From assembly GCA_039931615.1 (NCBI GenBank), contig JBDTRR010000007.1:1-64000 (forward strand): 64,000 nt of DNA, written 5' to 3'. The stretch's first letter is position 1; every line of letters begins with the position of its first letter. Of the stretch, positions 25,894-34,204 are shown piece by piece. The position numbers were made by a program, and so were the translations under genes. Source of the stretch: JAHFUI01 sp039931615. GTDB lineage: Bacteria > Acidobacteriota > Vicinamibacteria > Vicinamibacterales > CAVVIG01. Below the pieces are notes generated by a model. It saw only the letters and a list, made by a program, of their open reading frames with translations, made no database searches and had not been told where the DNA came from.

Positions 25894-27267
25894 ATGAGAC
25901 ACACTTCGACCCCAAGGTCTCACGTCGCCGTCGTCATCAGCTGGGCGGTACTGACCCTGGCCGTTGTGTCCGCCGATAGCAACTGGCCCCAGTTCCGCGG
26001 CGCGCAGGCCGGGGTCGCGGCCGACGATCCGTCACTTCCAGACAGCTGGGGCCCTTCGCAGAACATCCTCTGGAAGATCGACGTGCCGGGCCGGTCGTGG
26101 AGCTCGCCGGTCGTCTGGGGCGATCACGTCTTCGTGACCACGGCGATCGACACCGCCGGCGTCGACACCCTGCTGCCGGTCTCGGCCTATGTGTCACGCT
26201 CCAACGGCGGCACGATGAGCTTCGCCGACCTGGCGAAGAACCCGGCGCCGCACCGCTGGCTGCTCTACGACATCGATTTCAAGACCGGGAAGATTCGCTG
26301 GGAGCGCGAGGTCGCCAGCGCCGTGCCGTCACAGCCGCGGCACCTGAAGAACAGCTATGCCGCCGAGACGCCGGTCACCGACGGGCAACGGGTCTACGCC
26401 TACTTCGCCTACGCCGGCCTGTTCGCCTTCGACATGGACGGCACGCCCCTGTGGTCCAGGCCGCTGGCGCCGCTCAAGACGCGCACCGGCCTTGGCAACG
26501 CCGCCTCGCCCGTGCTCTACGGCGATCGCATTTTCATCCTCAACGACAACGACGAACACTCGTTCATCGCGGCCTTCAACGCGGTCACCGGCGCCGAGGT
26601 GTGGCGCGTCGATCGCCAGGAAGGCACCAACTGGACGACACCTTTCGCCTGGACGAACGAGCGGCGCACCGAAATCGTGACCGCGGGCAGCGAACGGATC
26701 CGGTCGTACGATCTCGACGGCAAGCTGCTGTGGGAAATCGCCGGGATGTCGTCGTTCGCGGTGCCGAGTCCGATCTCGGCCGACGGCCTGCTTTACGTCA
26801 CCTCCGGGTATCCTGCCGATCGGCTGCGGCCCGCCTACGCGATCCGGCCGGGCGCGACCGGAGACATCTCGCTGAAGCCGGCGCAGACCGACAACGACTA
26901 CATCGTCTGGTCGAATCCCACACTGGGCCCGTTTCACCCGTCGGCGCTCGTCTACCGCGGCTGCTACTACACCCTGCTCGATCGCGGCATTCTGACGTGC
27001 CACGATCCGAAGACCGGGAAGGAGATCTATCCGCGGCAGCGCATTTCGGTGGACGCGACCGGTTTCACCGCCTCGCCGTGGGCGTACAACGGCAAGGTGT
27101 TCGCGATGAGTGAAGACGGCGACACCTACGTCATTGACGCCGGACCGGAGTTCAAGGTGGTGGGCAAGAACTCACTGGACGAGATGACGCTGGCGACGCC
27201 GGCCGTCGCCAACGGGAGCCTCATCGTTCGTACTGCAACCAAGCTGTATCGGATTGGAAAACCGTAG
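25894..27267 (+). CDS. Exported PQQ-like beta-propeller protein
   Basis: A 457-aa protein with a signal segment (about 8-27) followed by NWPQFRG and repeated propeller blades with the W-x-x-x and G.-x-L/V-Y-x-x motifs of PQQ-like repeats. It lacks a heme site and the full catalytic set of a quinoprotein dehydrogenase, so it may be a structural or assembly protein as well as an enzyme. GGAGG (25884-25888) precedes the ATG at 25894 by 5 nt and decides against the in-frame ATG at 25882. Confidence 0.88.
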   Translation: MRHTSTPRSHVAVVISWAVLTLAVVSADSNWPQFRGAQAGVAADDPSLPDSWGPSQNILWKIDVPGRSWSSPVVWGDHVFVTTAIDTAGVDTLLPVSAYVSRSNGGTMSFADLAKNPAPHRWLLYDIDFKTGKIRWEREVASAVPSQPRHLKNSYAAETPVTDGQRVYAYFAYAGLFAFDMDGTPLWSRPLAPLKTRTGLGNAASPVLYGDRIFILNDNDEHSFIAAFNAVTGAEVWRVDRQEGTNWTTPFAWTNERRTEIVTAGSERIRSYDLDGKLLWEIAGMSSFAVPSPISADGLLYVTSGYPADRLRPAYAIRPGATGDISLKPAQTDNDYIVWSNPTLGPFHPSALVYRGCYYTLLDRGILTCHDPKTGKEIYPRQRISVDATGFTASPWAYNGKVFAMSEDGDTYVIDAGPEFKVVGKNSLDEMTLATPAVANGSLIVRTATKLYRIGKP

Positions 27268-27392
27268 ACGGCGCCCCAACCGCTGATCGTGCGCAGCACG
27301 GTGTTCCCCTTGGGCTGCTGTCTGCGTAGAATGCCCCGGTGCGCTCTTCTGCACAACCCGGCTTGACCTTTCCGAAGGGAGGGCGGAGGCTC

Positions 27393-29270
27393 ATGCGCGT
27401 CACGCGAACGATGAAGGTGACCGGCGGCGCCGTGCTCATGCTGCTCCTTGCACAACCCGTCGCCACGCAGCGGCGGCCCGCCGCGACGGTCGGCGGAGAC
27501 TGGCCGATGTATCGATACGATCTGGCGGGCACCGGCCACTCGCCGCTGAAGCAGATCGACACCAGGAACGTCGCGCGGTTGTCCCGCGTCTGGAGCTACT
27601 CCCTGCAGAACGATGCGCCGGCGCCGGTCGCCGCCGGCGGCCGCGGTGGGGCGGGCGGGGCGAATTCGCAGGCGACGCCGATCGTCGTCGACGGCGTGAT
27701 GTATGTGCCGGCCGCAAACCGCGTCGTGGCGCTCGAGCCGGAGACCGGCAAGGAAATCTGGCGGTATCCAGTCACCGGCGGGGCGCCATCCCGGCGCGGC
27801 GTCGCCTACTGGGCCGGCGAGGGCACGCCGCGGATCATGTTCACCGTCGGGCGCCGCCTGATCGCGCTGCGCGCCGATACGGGTGCCATCGACACCGGCT
27901 TCGGCAACGCCGGCGAAGTGGACATGGTGGTGCCGTACAACTCGGTACCGCTGATCTACAAGAACGTCGTCGTCGTTGGCGCCAACACACCGCCGGGGGC
28001 ACCCGGCGGCATCGGCAATCCGCGGGCGTTTGATGCCCGCACGGGCGTCAAGCTGTGGGAGTTCAGCGCCGTGGCGCAGCCGGGACAGGTCGGTCACGAC
28101 AGCTGGGACGGCGACAGCTGGAAGGGACGTCTCGGCGTCAACGCCTGGCCATTCTATTTCACGCTCGACGAGCAGCGCGGCCTGCTCTACCTGCCGCTGG
28201 CGTCACCGATCGGGGGCTCGTACGGCGGCGATCGGAAGGGCGCCAATCTGTTCGGCAACTCGGTTGTGGCCGTCGACATCCAGACCGGCGCCTACAAGTG
28301 GCACTTCCAGACCATCCATCACGACCTCTGGGATGCCGACCCGCCCGCGCCTCCTGGATTGTTCGACATCACGCGGAACGGACGACGGATTCCGGCGCTG
28401 GCGCTGACCACCAAGTCGGGCTACGTCTACATCCTGAACCGCGAGACCGGCGCGCCGGTCTTCGGCGTCGAAGAGCGCCCGGTCGCGGCGAGTGATGTTC
28501 CCGGAGAGATGGCTTCGCCGACCCAACCCATTCCCACCAGGCCGCCGCCGCTCGCGCGCGTCAGCTACCGGCCGGAGGACCTCGTCACCGCTGGCGACAC
28601 GACGCCGGAACACGCCAGGGCCTGCGAGGAACTGGTCCGGCGCAGCGGCGGCGTCGCCAACGCCGGACCGTTCACACCGTGGCGGTACCGCGCCGAGGGC
28701 GCCGCACAGGGCAGCACGCTGGTGTTCCCGGGAGGGCTGGGCGGGGCCAACTGGGGTGGAACCGCGTTCGATTCCGGCTCCAGCTACCTGTTCGTGGTCA
28801 CCCAGGACGTCGGCGCGCTCGGCTGGATCGAAAAGGCACGGGACGGCTCGCCCACGCCCTACGACAAGGTCACCGGTTCCGGTCGCGGCACTTTCGATGT
28901 GCGCATCGCCGAGGCGAGTTGGCCGTGCCAGAAACCGCCCTGGGGTCGGCTGACCGCGGTCAATGCGGCGACGGGCGACATCGCCTGGCAGATCCGGCTG
29001 GGTATCACCGAGCAGTTGCCCGACGGCAAACAGAACACTGGACGGCCCGCGCTGGCCGGTCCGATCGTCACCGCCGGCGGCGTCGTTTTCGTCGCGTCGA
29101 CCGATGACAACCGCTTCCGGGCGCTCGACGCGAAGAACGGCAGGCAGTTGTGGGTGACTACGCTGGAGCGGCGAGGCAATGCCGACCCGATCACGTATCA
29201 GGCGGCGAACGGCCGGCAGTATGTCGCGATCGTCGCGACCGATCGGCTGGCGGTCTACGCCTTGCCGTGA
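27393..29270 (+). CDS. Quinoprotein (PQQ-dependent) dehydrogenase-like protein
   Basis: A 625-aa exported protein with an eight-bladed propeller typical of PQQ-dependent alcohol/glucose dehydrogenases. It has WPMYRYDLAGTGHSPL at the start of the mature part and a HHDLWDAD segment. A GGANWGG segment late in the chain also fits that family. No CxxCH heme motif is present, so electrons must leave through another carrier. A strong GGAGG (27384-27388) precedes ATG 27393; TAGAAT at 27327-27332 would place the transcript start about 55 nt upstream. PQQ synthesis genes are not in the window. Confidence 0.86.
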   Translation: MRVTRTMKVTGGAVLMLLLAQPVATQRRPAATVGGDWPMYRYDLAGTGHSPLKQIDTRNVARLSRVWSYSLQNDAPAPVAAGGRGGAGGANSQATPIVVDGVMYVPAANRVVALEPETGKEIWRYPVTGGAPSRRGVAYWAGEGTPRIMFTVGRRLIALRADTGAIDTGFGNAGEVDMVVPYNSVPLIYKNVVVVGANTPPGAPGGIGNPRAFDARTGVKLWEFSAVAQPGQVGHDSWDGDSWKGRLGVNAWPFYFTLDEQRGLLYLPLASPIGGSYGGDRKGANLFGNSVVAVDIQTGAYKWHFQTIHHDLWDADPPAPPGLFDITRNGRRIPALALTTKSGYVYILNRETGAPVFGVEERPVAASDVPGEMASPTQPIPTRPPPLARVSYRPEDLVTAGDTTPEHARACEELVRRSGGVANAGPFTPWRYRAEGAAQGSTLVFPGGLGGANWGGTAFDSGSSYLFVVTQDVGALGWIEKARDGSPTPYDKVTGSGRGTFDVRIAEASWPCQKPPWGRLTAVNAATGDIAWQIRLGITEQLPDGKQNTGRPALAGPIVTAGGVVFVASTDDNRFRALDAKNGRQLWVTTLERRGNADPITYQAANGRQYVAIVATDRLAVYALP

Positions 29271-29272
29271 CA

Positions 29273-29470
29273 GCCGCGTACGTGGTGGCCGCGCCCGACC
29301 GTGACAGACCTTCGAGCATGAGCAAAGGATCAGTCGTCGTGCAGGGCCTCAGGTTCGCCCGTACCTGGCGTCCGGCTTCAGCGCTTGAGAACAATTGATC
29401 GCAGGCAGACTCGAAGGTCGGCGCGACCACAGCAAGCGTACGTAGTGTCCGGCTTCAGCCGGACCGTGAC
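29273..29470. repeat. Extragenic palindromic repeat cluster
   Basis: One intact unit, GTACGTAGTG then the hairpin GTCCGGCT-TC-AGCCGGAC, lies at 29438-29464. Two decayed relatives lie near 29278-29300 (GTACGTGGTG) and 29361-29383 (GTACCTGGCG then TCCGGCTTCAGC). This 240-bp gap between the quinoprotein and the hydrolase genes has no supported gene. Confidence 0.75.
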
Positions 29471-29511
29471 AGTCCGTCAGGCCGACGCGACATACAGGAG
29501 GGCACATCAAG

Positions 29512-31539
29512 ATGCCGGGAAGCATACGTATCGCCGCCATCGCCATCGCCATCGTCTGCCCCGTCGCCGTCACCCAGGCGCGGGTGACGCGTATCGAGAT
29601 CGTGAAGGTGGAATCGCCGGCGCCCGCCGGCCGGGGCGGCACCGCGGCGGGAGCCTACGAACGGCTGACCGGCAAGGCCCATGGGGAGCTCGATCCGAAC
29701 GACCCGAAGAACGCGGTCATCACCGACCTCCGGCTGGCGCCGCGCAATGCCCGCGGCAAGGTCGAGTACGTCGCCACGTTCTCGTTGATGAAGCCGATCG
29801 ACATGACGCAATCGAGCGGCGTGCTGATGTACTCGGTGGTGAATCGCGGCACCGGCACCGCAGCAGCGGGCGCCGACGGCCACGTCTCGCTGGTCAGCGG
29901 CTGGCAGGGCGATCTCGTCGCCACCGCCAGCAATCAGACCATCCAGGTGCCGGTGGCGAGGAACCCCGACGGCAGCAGCATCACCGGACCGCTGGTCCTT
30001 CGTTTCACCGGGTTGACCGGCACCACCGCGGCGCTGACGATCCCGCGCAATCAGCCGTCTCCCTATCCTCCGATGACCCTCGACACCTCGAAGGCAGCGC
30101 TGGTGTCGGCCGTAGCCGAGAGCGCGCTCGGCGTCAAGACCGGGACCGTGGCGCTGGCGGCCGGCGACTGGGCCTTCGCCGACTGCACGGCGACCGCCTT
30201 CCCGGGAAAGCCCGATGCCACCCGCATCTGCGCCAGGAACGGCTTCAATCCGGCGCTGCTGTACGAGCTGCAGTACACGGCGAAGGATCCGCTGGTGCTG
30301 GGCATCGGGGCGGCGGCCACCCGGGACATCAATTCGTTCTTCCGCTACGAGAAGCAGGATGACGCCGGCACGGCGAACCCGGTGGCCGACCGGATCCGCT
30401 GGGGGATTTCCGAAGGGACCTCGCAGTCGGGCACATTCCTGCGACTGTTCATCCAACTCGGATTCAACCAGGACGAGCAGGGACGGCGCGTCTGGGACGG
30501 CAGCAACCCGCACATCGCGTCGCGCGTCATCGACCTGAACCGGCGGTTCGCCATGCCCGGCGGCACCGTGTCGCTCTACGAACTGGGGATGGAGGCGCCG
30601 CTGTGGTGGGAAGACTGGGATGATACGGCGCGCGGGCGCGGCAGGGCCGGCCTGCTCGATCGCTGCCGGGCGTCGAACACGTGCCCGAAAATCATGGAGA
30701 CATTCGGCAGCGCCGAGATCTGGGGCCTGCGCGCCTCGTCCATGCTGGTGGGGACAACGGCCACGGCCGACATCCCCCTGCCCGACAATGTGCGCCGCTA
30801 CTATTTCCCAGGCGTGACCCACGGCGGCGGACCCGGCGGCTTCGAGACCACGACTGGTCCGGTGGCCGGCGGCTGCGACCTGCCGGTCAATCCGGCACCG
30901 GTGGCGCCCATGCGATCGGCGCTGTTGAGCGCGCTGACCGGCTGGGTCACCAAAGGCACGCCGATGCCGGCGAGCAGGTATCCGACGATCGGCGACGGCA
31001 CCCTGGTCGCGGACACCAAAGCGGCAATGGGATACCCGGCCATCCCGGGACAGCCGGCACCCGAGAATCTCGTCTACCCATTTCTCGACTACGACCTGGG
31101 TTCTGGTTTTGGCTACCGTGATCAGTCCGGCGCGCTGACCAGGATTCCAACCGTGAAGCGGGCGCTGCCGCAGCTGGTGCCAAAGGTCGACGCCGACGGC
31201 AATGAAACCGCAGGCGTGAAATCGCCGCTGCAGATGGCGCCGCTCGGCACCTACACCGGCTGGAACGTGATGTCCTCCGGTCCCTTCAAGGGGCAGATGT
31301 GCCTGTTCGCGTCCCCGGTGGGCGGGTTCATCCCGTTCGCGAAGACGAAAGCCGCGCGTCTGACGGCCGGCGACCCCAGGCTGTCGCTCGAAGAGCGATA
31401 TCGGACCCACGCCGGCTACGTGCAGGCGCTGACGGCAGCGACGCGCTCGCTGGTCAAGGATGGGTATCTGCGTCAGGCAGATGCCGACGCCATGGTCAAG
31501 CAGGCCGAAGCGAGCGGCGTGCTGACGGACGGGAACTGA
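29512..31539 (+). CDS. Large secreted alpha/beta-hydrolase domain protein
   Basis: A 675-aa protein with a signal peptide (about 1-23), of the long bacterial alpha/beta-hydrolase domain family that is common in Acidobacteria and proteobacteria. A probable nucleophile elbow is GTSQS with Ser304, and a late HGGGPGGF segment (about 443) is near the expected catalytic His region. Substrate is unknown; esters or lactones are likely for this fold. AGGAGGG at 29496-29502 gives a strong ribosome site for ATG 29512. It follows the quinoprotein genes on the same strand but behind a repeat cluster. Confidence 0.85.
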   Translation: MPGSIRIAAIAIAIVCPVAVTQARVTRIEIVKVESPAPAGRGGTAAGAYERLTGKAHGELDPNDPKNAVITDLRLAPRNARGKVEYVATFSLMKPIDMTQSSGVLMYSVVNRGTGTAAAGADGHVSLVSGWQGDLVATASNQTIQVPVARNPDGSSITGPLVLRFTGLTGTTAALTIPRNQPSPYPPMTLDTSKAALVSAVAESALGVKTGTVALAAGDWAFADCTATAFPGKPDATRICARNGFNPALLYELQYTAKDPLVLGIGAAATRDINSFFRYEKQDDAGTANPVADRIRWGISEGTSQSGTFLRLFIQLGFNQDEQGRRVWDGSNPHIASRVIDLNRRFAMPGGTVSLYELGMEAPLWWEDWDDTARGRGRAGLLDRCRASNTCPKIMETFGSAEIWGLRASSMLVGTTATADIPLPDNVRRYYFPGVTHGGGPGGFETTTGPVAGGCDLPVNPAPVAPMRSALLSALTGWVTKGTPMPASRYPTIGDGTLVADTKAAMGYPAIPGQPAPENLVYPFLDYDLGSGFGYRDQSGALTRIPTVKRALPQLVPKVDADGNETAGVKSPLQMAPLGTYTGWNVMSSGPFKGQMCLFASPVGGFIPFAKTKAARLTAGDPRLSLEERYRTHAGYVQALTAATRSLVKDGYLRQADADAMVKQAEASGVLTDGN

Positions 31540-31568
31540 AGGGGTGTCGCCGCCGCGGCCGGCTCACG

Positions 31569-31668
31569 AGCGTGTGAATAGAAATCGATTCTGAAGTCGT
31601 GCAGACCTTCGGGTCTGCCGGACGCCGCAGGCCGGAAGGCCTGCACGACATCGATCTTTTCACACGCT
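31569..31668. terminator. Composite palindrome with tetraloop hairpins between convergent genes
   Basis: Outer arms AGCGTGTGAA..ATCGAT..GTCGTGCAG (31569-31604) are matched in reverse at 31641-31668. Inside lie two hairpins: GCAGACC-TTCG-GGTCTGC (31601-31618), with a stable UUCG loop in RNA, and GCAGGCC-GGAA-GGCCTGC (31627-31644), with a GNRA-type loop. It separates the convergent hydrolase and metallo-beta-lactamase genes, and likely stops transcription both ways. Confidence 0.75.
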
Positions 31669-31682
31669 GTGAAGCCGCCGAG

Positions 31683-32621
31683 CTACTTACTTTCGTCGAA
31701 CACGATCTGCACGTTGGCCTTGAGCCGCGCCGCGGCCGGCGCGCCGTAGCCCTTGTACTTCTCGGGAATCTTCCAGCTGCCGGCGACCTCGTCCACGGTC
31801 TTCCCGGCCTTCTTCGCCGCCTGCACGTCCTTCATGAAGTCCTTGTTGAACTCGGCGTACTCGGCGAGATCGGCCATCGTCATCGTCGTGCTGTGGCCGG
31901 TGATGACCGTGTCGATATTCTTCAGGCCCTTGTGGGCCTTCGCCAGCGTCTCGCCAATCAGCACGCCGCTGCCGCCATTGTTGGCGTCGAGCAGCGGAAT
32001 GTTCTTGCCGGAATAGATGTCACCGGCGTGAACCACGCGGAGCGCTGGAAACACCACCCAGGCGTCGCCATTGGTGTGGCCACGGCCGAAATAGAACAGG
32101 TCGATCTGGTCGGCGCCCTTCCCGATCGTCATCTTGTCCTTGAACGTCCTGGTCGCCATGCCCTTGCCGTTGTTCACCTTGAAGATGTTGGTCGGTGGAC
32201 CGTTCTGCGCAATGCCGGTGGCGCCGCGCATCTCCTGCATGTTCGCCTTGGTGTTGTCCTGGACGATCACCTCCACCGTCGTCGGGAACTCGACGTTGCC
32301 GCTGACGTGATCGCCATGGGTGTGGGTGTTGATGATCGTGGTGATCGGCTTGGGGCTCAGCTCCTTGATCTTGTCCAGGATCGGCTGGCCCCATCCGGGA
32401 TTCTTTGTGTCGACGACGGTGATGCCGTCGGTCCGGACGAAGACCGCGGTGTTGCCTCCGCCGCCGGTGAGCATGAACAGGTTGTCGCGGAGCTTCTGGA
32501 CCTCGACGACCTTCGGAGCGGCGGCCGCCGGCGCCGCCGCAGGCGGCTGCTGGAACGCGGCGACGCCCACCGACAGGGCGCCGACCGCCACGAGGGATGC
32601 CAGAACAATGATTCGTTTCAT
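31683..32621 (-). CDS. Exported metallo-beta-lactamase-fold hydrolase
   Basis: A 312-aa protein with a signal peptide (about 1-22) and the metal motif THTHGDH (His100, His102, Asp104, His105). Later ligands are in a GRGHTNGD segment, HAGDIYSG and ITGHS. The fold resembles periplasmic subclass B3-like or quinoprotein relay-type MBL proteins; antibiotic hydrolysis cannot be claimed. TATGAT on the minus strand (32629-32634) ends 7 nt before ATG 32621, which selects this start over one at 32633 that would lie inside the hexamer. Confidence 0.88.
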   Translation of the reverse strand: MKRIIVLASLVAVGALSVGVAAFQQPPAAAPAAAAPKVVEVQKLRDNLFMLTGGGGNTAVFVRTDGITVVDTKNPGWGQPILDKIKELSPKPITTIINTHTHGDHVSGNVEFPTTVEVIVQDNTKANMQEMRGATGIAQNGPPTNIFKVNNGKGMATRTFKDKMTIGKGADQIDLFYFGRGHTNGDAWVVFPALRVVHAGDIYSGKNIPLLDANNGGSGVLIGETLAKAHKGLKNIDTVITGHSTTMTMADLAEYAEFNKDFMKDVQAAKKAGKTVDEVAGSWKIPEKYKGYGAPAAARLKANVQIVFDESK

Positions 32622-32673
32622 GACGCGGATCATACCAAATGTCGTGCGCGGGGGCGTGCCGACTCCTGATGCC

Positions 32674-32731
32674 ACGTACGAGGTGCGTGCTGTCCGACTC
32701 CACAATACGTGGCGTCCGACTTTAGTCGGAC
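32674..32731. repeat. Extragenic palindromic repeat (GTCCGACTTTAGTCGGAC)
   Basis: The hairpin GTCCGACT-TT-AGTCGGAC lies at 32714-32731, preceded by ATACGTGGC and by a decayed copy starting CACGTACGAGG near 32673. Same family as the hairpins near 29447, 34114, 62944 and 63936, with compensating changes in both arms (GGC to GAC, GCC to GTC), which means the stem is conserved rather than the sequence. Confidence 0.8.
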
Positions 32732-32803
32732 TACAGATCAATCACCCCGACCGGGGTGGGGCCGGCGAATTGCCTGGAAGCGGCCCTGGGATAGAGTCCT
32801 ATC

Positions 32804-34093
32804 GTGCGTGACGCGCCCGGTCTGCGGCGTGAAATCGGCGTCCGGCGATTGACGGCCGGCGCCATCAACTCCACCATCGGCGCCGGCATCTTCGTGCTGC
32901 CGGCGGCCGTCGCAGCGGACCTGGGAGCAGCGGCGCCCCTCGCCTACCTGGTCTGCGGCGGGATGATGGCGCTGATCGTGACCTGCTTCGCAGCGGCCGG
33001 CAGCCGCGTTTCGCTCACCGGCGGACTGTATGCCTACGTCGAGACGGCGTTCGGGCCATTCGTCGGCTTCCTGGCCGGTGTGCTGTATTCGCTGAGCGCG
33101 TCGATGGCCGTCGCCGGCGTGGCGAGCGCGTTCGTCGACTCGCTGGCCGCGATCTGGCCGGCGGCCGGTCAGACACCGGTCCGCGCCGCCGTGCTCACGC
33201 TGCTGTTCGCCGGGCTGGCCGCGGTGAACGTGCGCGGGGTGACGCCCGGTGCGCGTCTGGTCGAAGCGGTGACGCTGGCGAAGCTGATCCCGCTCGGCGT
33301 CCTGATCGGCGCCGGCGTCTGGTTCGTGCAGCCTGCGCATCTCGTCGGCGAGATGGCACCGCCGGCGGCGGCGCTCGGACGGACCGCGATCGTGTTGATC
33401 TTCGCGTTCGTCGGCGTCGAGGTGGCGCTGGTTCCGAGCGGCGAAGTGTCGCATCCCGCCCGCACCGTGCCGCGCGCGCTCTTCACCGCGCTCGCCGTGA
33501 CGACGGCGATCTACCTGGCCATCCAGGCCGTCGCGCTGGGAATCCTGGGGCCCGCGATGGGCGACTACCCCAGCGCGCCGCTGGCGGAAGCGATGGCGCG
33601 CATCGCCGGTCCGGGCGGTCGGGTCTTCGTGCTGGCCGGCGCGATGGTTTCGATGTTCGGCTACGTCGCCGGCGACATGCTCGGCAGCCCGCGGGCTCTG
33701 TTCGCACTCGCTCGCGATCGGATGCTGCCGTCGGCGCTGGCGCGTGTCCATCCGAGCTTCCACACCCCACACCTGGCGATCGTCACCTACGCCGCCTTCG
33801 TCGCCGCGGTGGCGCTGAGCGGCCGTTTCACCGAGCTGGCGATCATGGCCAACGTCGCGACTCTCACGCTCTACCTCTTGTGCGTGCTGGCCGCCTATCA
33901 GCTCCAGCGCCTGAACGTGCGCGCCGATGGAATGCCGTTCGCGCTGCCGGGCGGGCCGCTGATCCCGCTGGTGGCAACCGGCGCCATCGTCTGGCTGATG
34001 TCGCAGGCGACGCTGCGCGAGCTATCGGTTGAGGCCGTCGTGCTCGCCTCTGCCGCGCTGGTCTACCTGGCGCGGCGGCGCGTGAGTCGGTGA
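32804..34093 (+). CDS. APC-family amino acid permease
   Basis: A 429-aa membrane protein with about 12 hydrophobic segments and the N-terminal signature INSTIGAGIFVLP of amino acid-polyamine-organocation transporters. It is expected to import an amino acid or related amine by proton coupling. The start is GTG at 32804, with TAGAGT at 32792-32797 (6 nt before) and no Shine-Dalgarno. It is divergent from the metallo-beta-lactamase gene, with a palindromic repeat between them. Confidence 0.92.
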   Translation: MRDAPGLRREIGVRRLTAGAINSTIGAGIFVLPAAVAADLGAAAPLAYLVCGGMMALIVTCFAAAGSRVSLTGGLYAYVETAFGPFVGFLAGVLYSLSASMAVAGVASAFVDSLAAIWPAAGQTPVRAAVLTLLFAGLAAVNVRGVTPGARLVEAVTLAKLIPLGVLIGAGVWFVQPAHLVGEMAPPAAALGRTAIVLIFAFVGVEVALVPSGEVSHPARTVPRALFTALAVTTAIYLAIQAVALGILGPAMGDYPSAPLAEAMARIAGPGGRVFVLAGAMVSMFGYVAGDMLGSPRALFALARDRMLPSALARVHPSFHTPHLAIVTYAAFVAAVALSGRFTELAIMANVATLTLYLLCVLAAYQLQRLNVRADGMPFALPGGPLIPLVATGAIVWLMSQATLRELSVEAVVLASAALVYLARRRVSR

Positions 34094-34113
34094 CCGCTCG
34101 TGACGTCCGTGGA

Positions 34114-34131
34114 GTCCGGCTTCAGCCGGAT
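34114..34131. repeat. Extragenic palindrome downstream of the permease gene
   Basis: Hairpin AGTCCGGCT-TC-AGCCGGATC-like sequence at 34114-34131, 21 nt after the permease stop. It can act as a transcript end. The SNF2 reading frame opens inside this repeat, which is why the start at 34100 was not used. Confidence 0.7.
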
Positions 34132-34204
34132 CGGGCCGAGAGATGCGGGCCCTGCACCGTGGTATCCTCCACCAACCCCTGACCCCGCACCGTTTTCAGT
34201 GTCC

